Shown: piece by piece, positions 27,340 through 34,562 of the stretch
How positions within the stretch are numbered: the first letter of the stretch is position 1
Layout of the letters: every line of letters begins with the position of its first letter
Assembly: GCA_006969905.1 (NCBI GenBank)
Contig: CP030887.1
Location: forward strand, 124,001 to 188,000
Reading direction: 5' to 3'
Source of the DNA: Balneolaceae bacterium
GTDB taxonomy: Bacteria > Bacteroidota > Rhodothermia > Balneolales > Balneolaceae
DNA: 64,000 bases
Program-made: the position numbers and the translations under genes
The notes under the pieces: generated by a model
The model's database searches: none
What the model was told of the DNA's origin: nothing
Seen by the model: only the letters and a program-made list of their open reading frames with translations

Positions 27340-27576
27340 ATGAAAATAATAAAGGAAGTCCGAGAGGCCAGGAAGTGTGCACGCATTCTTCTTGAATCAC
27401 ACCGGGAGTTACTCTCGGGTAATGAAATCGAAGCACTTGAAAATGCGGAACGCGCGTTTTCTGATTTATCAGATAGCATTGATAGTGAAACCCGTAAGTC
27501 TTCAATGAAATCTTTAGCAGTAGATGTGCTTGCACTCGTAGCTAAAGTAGGAATTAAAGTCTTTACGGAGGAATAA
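27340..27576 (+). CDS. Small helical protein of the retron locus, unknown
   Basis: A 78-residue protein with no family I recognise. It is predicted to be all-helical and charged at first (VREARKCARILLESHRELLSGNEIEALENAERAFSDL), ending in a hydrophobic amphipathic stretch (SLAVDVLALVAKVGIKVF, about 58-75). It lies 45 bases after the candidate msr-msd RNA and 61 bases before the HTH gene, all in one direction. Position suggests a retron accessory or effector, or a partner of the HTH protein. Only one cysteine (C13) and no enzyme motif are visible. Coding status rests on length, position and helix-like composition. Confidence 0.65.
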   Translation: MKIIKEVREARKCARILLESHRELLSGNEIEALENAERAFSDLSDSIDSETRKSSMKSLAVDVLALVAKVGIKVFTEE

Positions 27577-27637
27577 TCGTGTATTATTTAGAAGTCAAAA
27601 CCCAATCCCTCTTTTTCTGTTTTTTAAATACATCGAT

Positions 27638-27946
27638 ATGAAATTTGGAAATACTTTGAAGCAGCTACGCAAAAAAAAAGGCATCAATCAAGAATTGCTT
27701 GCAAAGCGTATTGGCATAACTCAAACCTATCTCTCTCTTCTTGAGTCTGAACAAAAAACTCCGAGTATTAAACTACTTAACTCTTTATCTAAAGAATTAG
27801 ATGTACCAGCTTCAATATTAGGTTACCTCTCATTAAATAAAGAAAAGATAAGTACTAATAAAATTCACTCTTTTGAGAAGTTAAATCCATTGATTGAAAG
27901 CTTAATTAAACAACTCATTTTAGATGAAGAAAATCCTAAATCTTGA
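27638..27946 (+). CDS. XRE/Cro-CI-type HTH protein of the retron locus
   Basis: A 102-residue protein with a textbook XRE helix-turn-helix at residues 4-60 (LKQLRKKKGINQELLAKRIGITQTYLSLLESEQKTPSIKLL), then a short helical tail. Its last 23 bases overlap the RT gene in the +1 frame, so the two are translationally coupled. HTH proteins are one of the known partner classes of retrons (the HTH-associated type, type VI in one published scheme, from memory). It could be a repressor of the locus, an antitoxin or the effector adaptor. Confidence 0.9.
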   Translation: MKFGNTLKQLRKKKGINQELLAKRIGITQTYLSLLESEQKTPSIKLLNSLSKELDVPASILGYLSLNKEKISTNKIHSFEKLNPLIESLIKQLILDEENPKS

Positions 27947-28808
27947 ACAAAATCTAATCTATAAAGATTCTCGTCTAAGCTTCGATTTCACTCAAAGTAT
28001 TGATAGGTTTTGCTACAAAATAGGAGTTCCAAAAAATCTAATAGAGAAAATTACTAACGATATTGAAGATTATTACAAAGAATGGAAATTTGCTAAAGAG
28101 CATAAAGACGGATCAAAAAAAGTAAAAAATGGAGTTGTACAGTATAGAGTTATAAACCCAAGTAAAAAAGACCTTAAATGGATACAAAAGAGAATTTGTG
28201 ATAGAATTCTTTCAAAGTTTCAATACCCCATTAATATACAAGGTGGGTTGAAAAAGAGAGACAATATTCAAAACGCTAAAATGCATCTAGGTAAGAAATT
28301 TCACTTAGTAACAGACCTTTCTAATTTTTTCCCTACCATAACACATAAAGCCGTTTATAATCGCTTACTTGAAATTGGTTTTTCTCCTGATGTGAGTAGA
28401 ATTATAACTTTACTATGCACTTATAATTATAAGATTCCTCAAGGCATAAGCCCTAGCACTTATCTTGCGAATCTCGTTTTTTACCCAATAGACCTATTAC
28501 TTATTGAAATCTGTAATAGATTAGATTTATTTTATACCCGCTTTGTAGATGATATTGCTATTTCAGGAAACTACGACTTCCATTTGAGAACTAATGAAAT
28601 ATTGAATGTTATTCATGATAGTAATTACAAAATTAATCACGCTAAAACATTTTACAGAGTAGGTAAAACAGAAATTACGGGAATTCTTGTTTCTAATAAT
28701 GTTTTAAACCCTAAAGATTCAATAGATCAAAGAATTAATGATCCTAATACGAATGAAAACTCTAGAAATTCATTAAAAGTCTACCGAAAAAGAATAAAGG
28801 ATATTTAG
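27924..28808 (+). CDS. Retron reverse transcriptase
   Basis: A 294-residue RT, close to the usual 300-330 of retron RTs. The retron hallmark NAxxH is present in region X (N117-A-K-M-H121) and the (I/V)TG motif in region Y (I251-T-G253). RT motifs follow in order: TDLSNFFPTIT with D131, QGISPST with Q173, and the catalytic box FVDD at 207-210 inside TRFVDDIAISG, where Phe replaces the usual Tyr. No maturase, Cas1 or CRISPR neighbour is present, which argues against group II intron or CRISPR RTs. Sequence is more AT-rich than the flanking genes, consistent with horizontal acquisition. It should make msDNA from the upstream RNA; most retrons studied act in phage defence. Confidence 0.93.
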   Translation: MKKILNLEQNLIYKDSRLSFDFTQSIDRFCYKIGVPKNLIEKITNDIEDYYKEWKFAKEHKDGSKKVKNGVVQYRVINPSKKDLKWIQKRICDRILSKFQYPINIQGGLKKRDNIQNAKMHLGKKFHLVTDLSNFFPTITHKAVYNRLLEIGFSPDVSRIITLLCTYNYKIPQGISPSTYLANLVFYPIDLLLIEICNRLDLFYTRFVDDIAISGNYDFHLRTNEILNVIHDSNYKINHAKTFYRVGKTEITGILVSNNVLNPKDSIDQRINDPNTNENSRNSLKVYRKRIKDI

Positions 28809-28882
28809 AAGTTCTCAGAAGTAACGAATTCTTTCTCATTTACTATGACATAACGTTGTCAGTGTGCTTGCCTATCTTAATC

Positions 28883-28935
28883 AATATTCAATTTCCAGCA
28901 GGGATTAATCAATGAACAAATTGGAATTGAATGTT
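28883..28935. repeat. Inverted repeat downstream of the retron
   Basis: AATATTCAATTTCC (28883-28896) is nearly complementary to GGAATTGAATGTT (28923-28935). It lies 75 bases past the RT stop. It could be a transcription end or a boundary of the inserted segment; no T-run follows. Confidence 0.4.
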
Positions 28936-28966
28936 CTTCAATGAATGTTGATTATTGAACTTAAAC

Positions 28967-29050
28967 GTCTTCCTGAGGCTACTGCCGAAGGATCTGCACA
29001 ATTATTCAGACTTGCAGATTCTTCTCCCGATTCCTCGGGATCAGAATGAC
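28967..29050. repeat. Palindromic intergenic element, family B
   Basis: The element runs from GTCTTCCTGA to TCAGAATGAC (complementary ends with one mismatch) and has an inner pair GATCTGCA/TTGCAGATT. It is closely similar to 25625-25721. It lies immediately before the exonuclease gene and is open in that gene's frame, which falsely lengthens the open reading frame upstream. Confidence 0.75.
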
Positions 29051-29062
29051 TGCACAGAAAAA

Positions 29063-30052
29063 ATGCTCAAAGTCGTTAAAGCCGGATATCATGGAATTTT
29101 GCTTCCCGAAGTGGGAATAGGGTTAGACTATTCGGGAAGCAAAGCTGAGTATATTTTTATCTCGCATGCTCATGCCGATCATGTTCCTAAAAATCGCAAG
29201 CTAAGCGTGTATGCCACGCCACCTACGGCCAGCTTTATGAAACTGCGGGGATTTGGCGGTGAAGTGAAACCGCTGGAGTTCGGCCAAACGCTTAAGACTG
29301 ACAAAGCCCGCATTACTTTCTACCCCGCCGGGCATATTCTTGGCTCAGCCATGACTTTTGTGGAATCAGAATTCGGGAATTTGTTGTATACCGGCGATTA
29401 CCGGACACCTCCTTCTCCTGCCACCGAGGGTTTTGAACTCCCCGATGCAAAGATCGATACGTTTATAACTGAAGCCACATTCAGTCTGCCTATTTATAAA
29501 TGGAAAACAGAGGAAGAGCTAGCTCAGCAAATCCGGACTTTTGCATCTCAAAACCTGGAAGAAGGATTCACTCCGGTTTTCACGGCTTATAATCTGGGCA
29601 AGGCTCAGGAACTCATGTTTATTCTGAAGGAGCTGAATCACCCTATGCAGATACATGGCGCCGGATTTAAACTCTGCAAGGTGTACGAGGAACATGGCTT
29701 TCCCTTGGGAGACTACGAAACCTACAACCGCGACACCTGCGAGGGCAAGATTTTAATTACCCCGAGCTCGGCGTTGGGAACCGGCTTCGCATCTAACGTA
29801 AAAAAGAAACGCGTTGCATATTGTTCGGGTTGGGCTGCCAATGAGTCGCGGCAAACGCAGCTTACGGTAGATGAACTGATTCCCATCTCCGACCATCTCG
29901 ATTTTTTCGAGCTAATTGACTTGTGCCAGAGACTGAATCCGAAAAAAGTGCTCATCACGCATACTCCCAATCCTAAAGTGGTACAGCATTATCTGGATGA
30001 GTTGGGGATTAATTCCGGGTTTTTAGATTTGGAGGCGGTTGACAATGAATAA
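29063..30052 (+). CDS. Metallo-beta-lactamase-fold exonuclease, DNA-ligase-associated
   Basis: A 329-residue protein of the beta-CASP-like MBL nuclease group found beside ATP-dependent ligases (TIGR04122-type). The zinc site is ISHAHADHVP (H35, H37, D39, H40), followed by AGHILGS, a phosphate-type LYTGDYRTPP and the late SDHLDFFEL. I start at the ATG at 29063; the frame is open back to 28955 but that part is a family B repeat and does not resemble the family. The ligase gene follows after two repeat elements. The pair is thought to process and seal DNA ends, independent of Ku/LigD. Confidence 0.88.
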   Translation: MLKVVKAGYHGILLPEVGIGLDYSGSKAEYIFISHAHADHVPKNRKLSVYATPPTASFMKLRGFGGEVKPLEFGQTLKTDKARITFYPAGHILGSAMTFVESEFGNLLYTGDYRTPPSPATEGFELPDAKIDTFITEATFSLPIYKWKTEEELAQQIRTFASQNLEEGFTPVFTAYNLGKAQELMFILKELNHPMQIHGAGFKLCKVYEEHGFPLGDYETYNRDTCEGKILITPSSALGTGFASNVKKKRVAYCSGWAANESRQTQLTVDELIPISDHLDFFELIDLCQRLNPKKVLITHTPNPKVVQHYLDELGINSGFLDLEAVDNE

Positions 30053-30057
30053 AACAA

Positions 30058-30169
30058 TGTCTTTGCGAGCATGGCGAAGCAATCTCCCTGAATTCAGCAT
30101 GGAAAATGAGATTGCCACGTCGAATTCTTTCTTAATAACATATTCAAGTAAAGCCTCCTCGCAATGACA
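30058..30169. repeat. Palindromic element, family C (TTGCGAG type)
   Basis: The ends TGTCTTTGCGAG (30058-30069) and CTCGCAATGACA (30158-30169) are complementary except for one base, and an inner pair GCAATCTC/GAGATTGC (30079-30086 with 30108-30115) stacks inside. A degenerate relative occurs at about 44046-44120. Confidence 0.8.
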
Positions 30170-30207
30170 GTCCATAGTTTTGAAGTTAAATACCGCTTTT
30201 TAAAACC

Positions 30208-30301
30208 CACCCCTCAATCCCCTCCGTGGGAGGGGACGCTCGTTGATATAGCTTTTAGTAAAATAAAAAAGTCTCCCCTCTTGAGAGGGGAACAAGGGGT
30301 G
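30208..30301. repeat. Palindromic element, family D, reaching into the ligase start
   Basis: Arms CACCCCT-N4-CCCCTC (30208-30224) and GAGGGG-N4-AGGGGTG (30285-30301) are perfectly complementary apart from the N4 gaps. Each arm also closes its own small hairpin: CCCCTC...GAGGGG lies at 30219-30235 (approximately) and 30275-30290. The element is about 94 bases long and its right end AGGGGTG is the best Shine-Dalgarno-like sequence for the ligase gene. Confidence 0.8.
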
Positions 30302-32022
30302 TGTCAGTGATAGCAAAACCAGGTTCCTTCAAGAAACTTGCCGAAACTGCACAAACCATATCCACTACACGGGGTAATAATGCCAAGATTAAACTGGCAG
30401 CTTCTTATTTTGAGTCTTTGCCTTTGGATACGAATCTAAAACTGGCAACACGCTATTTAAGCGAAGGGGCTTTTTCCAGTGTTTCGAGTAAAAAGGCTTC
30501 TGTCGGACACCGAACCATTGCCACCCTTGCTGCCAAATTTTGTGAAATCGATTACGATCTGGTGTTCAAACCGTCCCGTACGGCTACGGGCAGTTCTTCA
30601 GAAACCATTCAGCGATTGTTTGAAAACATACCCGAAGCAAGGGCTAAGTGGAATGACACTCAGCTAAACCTTCAGGACGTGGATGCGATCTTTAAACAAT
30701 TGTATATCACTTCCAAACGAGAGCTTAAGAACCAGGTTCTTTGGGATGCATGGACTAACATGACTCCGCTTGAGGTGAAATACTTTATCCGCATTCTGGG
30801 ACAGGGTTCACTACGCATCGGTTTCGAAACCAAGAGCGTAGAAAATGCCATCGCCAAAGCATTTGAGCAACCACTGGAAGCCGTGCGCTATGCCCGCATG
30901 ATTTCAGGAAGCATGGAAGAGACGGCGCTCATGGCAAAACGAGATCAGCTGAACCAGGCTACCTTTGAAATGTTCAGCCCCATAGCCTTTATGCTGGCCT
31001 CTCCGATTGAAAGTCGTACGGTGGACAATCTTTCTGAGTACATCGCTGAGGAAAAGTTTGATGGAATGCGTTGCCAGGCCCATATCGAAAACGGAAAGGT
31101 AAGACTGTACTCACGCGATCTGAATGAAATCACCGGGTCTTTTCCTGAGATAACTACCTTTTTTTCGGAAAGAAACCTACCTGCCACCGTTCTGGATGGT
31201 GAAATTTGTGTATTCAAGGATGACACCATCCTTCCATTCCAGATGCTGCAAAAGCGAATGGGTGTAAAGAAACCTTCGCAGAAGTTGCTGGAGGAATATC
31301 CTGTACTTTTTATTTCCTATGATCTTCTTTATTCAGATGGTAAACCTTTATTCGATGATTCGTTAATCGTTAGAAGAGATAAGCTTGAACAACTTGCTTC
31401 TGAGTTTTCATTGCCGATTACCTCTCAAATGGAATTGAGCAGCGAAGATGATGTTGAGCAGCTATTTCAACAGGCGTTAAATCACGGCAACGAAGGTTTG
31501 ATGCTGAAGCGAAAGGATTCGGTGTATGAATACGGTCAGCGAAAGAAATCCTGGTTAAAGGTAAAGAAGCCTAGTGGCTCACTGGATACGGTGATGTTGT
31601 ACGCCCATGCCGGAAGCGGGAAACGCGGAGGTACTTATTCCGACTTTACATTAGGAGTTTCCGTAAAAGAAGATGACCGCTATGAAGAAGAATTCATTCC
31701 CATCGGAAAAGCGTATGGAGGGTACTCGGATGAAGAGCTCAAAAAGATGAATGATCTTATCAAAAGCATCACTCTAGAACGCTTTGGCCCTACCCTGTTG
31801 CTAAAACCGCATCTGGTCATTGAACTTGAATTCGAGGACATCCAGATCAATAAACGAACCAAAGCCAAATACACCCTTCGGTTCCCCCGCTTTAAAGCTA
31901 TTCGCTGGGACCTTTCCCCTTCCGATGTCGACACATTAAAGTATGTGGAGCGGATGTATGAAGAGAAAATTAGTGTGGAAAGAGAAAGACAGGGAAAAAA
32001 TCCTTCCTTTGTTATAAAGTAA
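30301..32022 (+). CDS. ATP-dependent DNA ligase
   Basis: A 573-residue ligase. An N-terminal DNA-binding domain (about 1-220) is followed by the nucleotidyltransferase domain with motif I EKFDG (adenylated K252), motif III/IIIa DGEICVF, motif IV EGLMLKR, motif V SWLKVKK and a C-terminal OB domain ending LRFPRFKAIRWD. It fits the PP_1105/TIGR04120-type family that travels with the MBL exonuclease. The start is GTG at 30301 or, six bases later, GTG at 30307; the AGGGG of the preceding repeat favours 30307. It seals breaks using ATP, separate from the NAD-dependent LigA. Confidence 0.93.
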   Translation: MSVIAKPGSFKKLAETAQTISTTRGNNAKIKLAASYFESLPLDTNLKLATRYLSEGAFSSVSSKKASVGHRTIATLAAKFCEIDYDLVFKPSRTATGSSSETIQRLFENIPEARAKWNDTQLNLQDVDAIFKQLYITSKRELKNQVLWDAWTNMTPLEVKYFIRILGQGSLRIGFETKSVENAIAKAFEQPLEAVRYARMISGSMEETALMAKRDQLNQATFEMFSPIAFMLASPIESRTVDNLSEYIAEEKFDGMRCQAHIENGKVRLYSRDLNEITGSFPEITTFFSERNLPATVLDGEICVFKDDTILPFQMLQKRMGVKKPSQKLLEEYPVLFISYDLLYSDGKPLFDDSLIVRRDKLEQLASEFSLPITSQMELSSEDDVEQLFQQALNHGNEGLMLKRKDSVYEYGQRKKSWLKVKKPSGSLDTVMLYAHAGSGKRGGTYSDFTLGVSVKEDDRYEEEFIPIGKAYGGYSDEELKKMNDLIKSITLERFGPTLLLKPHLVIELEFEDIQINKRTKAKYTLRFPRFKAIRWDLSPSDVDTLKYVERMYEEKISVERERQGKNPSFVIK

Positions 32023-32094
32023 ATCAAGAATAATGGAATTAGGAATAGAACAGATAGGTTCTAATATTCCTAATTCCATTATTCCTAATTTATT

Positions 32095-33042
32095 ATGAGT
32101 TCCTGGACCCTAAAATCCATCCCTCCACACGACTGGTTTCTTTGCCTGGATGTAGAATCCTATTTCGATCATGAGCATAATGTAGAAGCCATTTTTGAGG
32201 AGGGTTTTACCCGGCCTGTCCCAATCGGGGATAGCGATGTTGTGGTAACTGTGTTCTTTAACGGGGATCCCGAAGCCCCTGAATTCCATATCGAGACTAA
32301 AGAATCTCTCTCCAAAGAAGAAATCGCACAGGCCAATAACAGCCTCGCGAAAATTCTGGGAACCGAAATGGACATCCGTCCTTTGTACGATCAGGCTTCA
32401 AATGATTCTCTGTTGGGTGATAAGCTAAGCTCCCTGTATGGATTAAAAAGAATGACCAGAGCTAACCTTTTTGAAGACATCCAGAACCGGATCGTGGAAA
32501 TGCAGATGAATCACAAGCCAACGGCCAAGAAAATGATGTTTGCAATTCGCGAAGCGTATGGAACAGCCCTGGTTCATAACGGGAAAGCCATCCCGGCCTG
32601 GCCTCGTCCTTTTCAACTTATGAAAGCTGATCCTGCTAATATCAGGAAACTTGGGCCTACCCTGCGCAAAGGCCAGTACCTGGTTGAGCTTGCCTCCAAT
32701 ATTGTGGGTGGCAATACCGATATGGAAATGATCACTAATGCTGACCCGCAAACAGCTTATGATGAGTTAATATCTATAAAAGGAATCGGGCCTACCGCCG
32801 GACAGGATTTAATGATGATGCGTGGTAAAACAGAAGCTGTCTTCCCCAGCAATAAGCAGAAAGAGGAAGAAAAAGGCCTTCGCCGCTGGATTATCTGGAG
32901 TTACGGAGGCGATCCCAACAATACATCGGAAGAAGAATTTCAAAAAATGATATCGAACTGGAAAGGGCAGGAGGCTTCTGCTCTGGAGTTTTTGTATGTG
33001 GATTGGATTTTGAGTGAAAAGGAAAAAAGGGCTAAAGGCTAG
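32095..33042 (+). CDS. HhH-GPD DNA glycosylase-like protein (AlkA-like), catalytic Asp replaced
   Basis: A 315-residue protein with an AlkA-like layout: an N-terminal beta domain, the helical core, and a helix-hairpin-helix ISIKGIGPTAGQDLMMMRG (about 227-244). In E. coli AlkA the base-excising Asp follows the HhH at FLPDDY; here the equivalent is VFPSNK, so N253 stands where that Asp is expected. Base-excision chemistry may therefore be lost, or my alignment may be off. It lies 72 bases after the ligase, in the same direction, and probably belongs to the same DNA-repair unit. Its stop overlaps the end of the converging kinase gene by 4 bases. Confidence 0.75.
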   Translation: MSSWTLKSIPPHDWFLCLDVESYFDHEHNVEAIFEEGFTRPVPIGDSDVVVTVFFNGDPEAPEFHIETKESLSKEEIAQANNSLAKILGTEMDIRPLYDQASNDSLLGDKLSSLYGLKRMTRANLFEDIQNRIVEMQMNHKPTAKKMMFAIREAYGTALVHNGKAIPAWPRPFQLMKADPANIRKLGPTLRKGQYLVELASNIVGGNTDMEMITNADPQTAYDELISIKGIGPTAGQDLMMMRGKTEAVFPSNKQKEEEKGLRRWIIWSYGGDPNNTSEEEFQKMISNWKGQEASALEFLYVDWILSEKEKRAKG

Positions 33043-34346
33043 TCATTTTTTGGTAATCGAATGTAGAAGGCCGTTCCCTTTCCTTCCTGGCTTTCCAGCC
33101 AAATCTTGCCATTATGCTTTTCTACAATAGTCTTTACAATCGACATACCTAAACCGGTAGTAGTTTCACCTTTTGTGCCCAATCTCCTCGCCTTTGAAAA
33201 CTTATCAAAGATATATTCCTTAAGCTGCTCAGGAATCCCTATACCATTATCTTCTATCTTAATTAAGACCTTGTCTTCTTTTTCATAAGCTTCAAGGGCC
33301 ACTTTTCCGGAATCATTAGTGAACTTCAAGGCATTGGTAATCAGGTTTTCGAGAACACGTGAAAACCTGTCCTTGTCAATTTCAACACTTGCATCCTGGG
33401 GCACTATATTCAGTTTAAGTTCAATATTCTTTTCGGACGCCTTGTACTCAAACTGTCTCAATACTGATTTAACATACTGCTCTAAATGGATAAGCTCGGT
33501 TTCTAAATGAAATTCGCTGCTTTCTAATAAGGAAATATCCAATAGTTCCTGTATTAACTTCTCAGCCTTAATACAAGATTCCAGGGATAAATCTATCATC
33601 ACCTTCTGCTCATCATTCAAATTTTCAGCATCACTTTTTAATATCTCCATAGTACCTTGCACCCCTGAAATCGGCCCCCGGATATCATGGGCTACAGTTG
33701 CCAGAATCCTGTCTTTACTTTCGTTAAGCTCTTCCAATTTTTTACTGTTGTTTTTCAATTCCCTCACTATCGGCTGAAAAATAAGTTTGAATTCCAGCCA
33801 TAACACAAGTAAGGAAACCGCAGCCAGGATTATTTCTATAATTACCAGTCGCTTAACTTTTGCTTCAGACTTCTCCCCAAATGCATAAACAATTGTGTTC
33901 ATTAAAGGCAAATATGCCTCTTCATTTTCCAAAATAACTGGAAGTAATGCTTCTATATCAGAGCTGCTTTCGATTGATTTTACTGCAGTATACATTGCCT
34001 GTTGGTAAGGTGTAATCTCTTCGAACAGCTCTGCTATGCTCTCAGATGTGTTTTCAGGAAGCTTTAAATAAGGATTTCCATATTGCAATCCCTGGTGAAT
34101 GGTATTCCAGAATTCGTTCTCTTTTTTTAACTCTGCTATATACTTTTCATTATCAATAGATTTGTAGACCAGTTCAGTAATTTTATGAGGTAACATTCTT
34201 TGCTTGCCTGCAAAATTTATTACCAAACTATCGCCCTTAATTTCTCTTAGAAGTTTTTGGATGATAAACTGGTTGGCTAAAATCAGTAACGCAACAGATA
34301 TTATTGCAATAAAATATAATTGCCTTTCCTTAAGCTTTGTTTCCAA
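33039..34346 (-). CDS. Sensor histidine kinase with PilJ-type sensor domain
   Basis: A 435-residue inner-membrane kinase. TM helices at about 9-30 and 167-190 flank a periplasmic helical domain that begins INFAGKQRMLPHKI, the type IV pilus/NarX-like (PilJ) sensor signature. The HisKA box ATVAHDIRGPISG carries H220, and the ATP domain shows N-box ENLITNALKFTND, DNGIGIP and TGLGMSIVK. The usual E after the phospho-His is D (HD rather than HE), still within family range. No response regulator is adjacent, so its partner is elsewhere. Confidence 0.92.
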   Translation of the reverse strand: METKLKERQLYFIAIISVALLILANQFIIQKLLREIKGDSLVINFAGKQRMLPHKITELVYKSIDNEKYIAELKKENEFWNTIHQGLQYGNPYLKLPENTSESIAELFEEITPYQQAMYTAVKSIESSSDIEALLPVILENEEAYLPLMNTIVYAFGEKSEAKVKRLVIIEIILAAVSLLVLWLEFKLIFQPIVRELKNNSKKLEELNESKDRILATVAHDIRGPISGVQGTMEILKSDAENLNDEQKVMIDLSLESCIKAEKLIQELLDISLLESSEFHLETELIHLEQYVKSVLRQFEYKASEKNIELKLNIVPQDASVEIDKDRFSRVLENLITNALKFTNDSGKVALEAYEKEDKVLIKIEDNGIGIPEQLKEYIFDKFSKARRLGTKGETTTGLGMSIVKTIVEKHNGKIWLESQEGKGTAFYIRLPKND

Positions 34347-34419
34347 AAGTACTCCTTAATATAAATTTTTCCTTTTATCGGCTTTCGTTCAATATTTTAA
34401 ACTGCTTTTTGAAATTAAA

Positions 34420-34449
34420 AAGCCTCAACACTTTAGTGTGCTGAGGCTT
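34420..34449 (-). terminator. Terminator-like hairpin in a divergent gap
   Basis: AAGCCTCA (34420-34427) pairs with TGAGGCTT (34442-34449), with an inner CAC/GTG. On the minus strand it is followed by a T-run. It lies between divergent genes, where no leftward gene needs ending, so it may end an antisense or small RNA. Confidence 0.55.
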
Positions 34450-34562
34450 AAGTATTTAATAAAAAAGGGCATGTCAGTTTGAAGCTTCGATTTCATTTTA
34501 AGAAACAAAATTCTTGATTCCCGATCTTAGACTTGCTTCCTTACAATCAAAAATCCGGGTCT

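Noticed and set aside
27039-28808. CRISPR-associated or group II intron reverse transcriptase
   Set aside because: No repeats-spacer array, no Cas1, and no maturase or intron RNA domains are present, while NAxxH and ITG motifs fit retrons.
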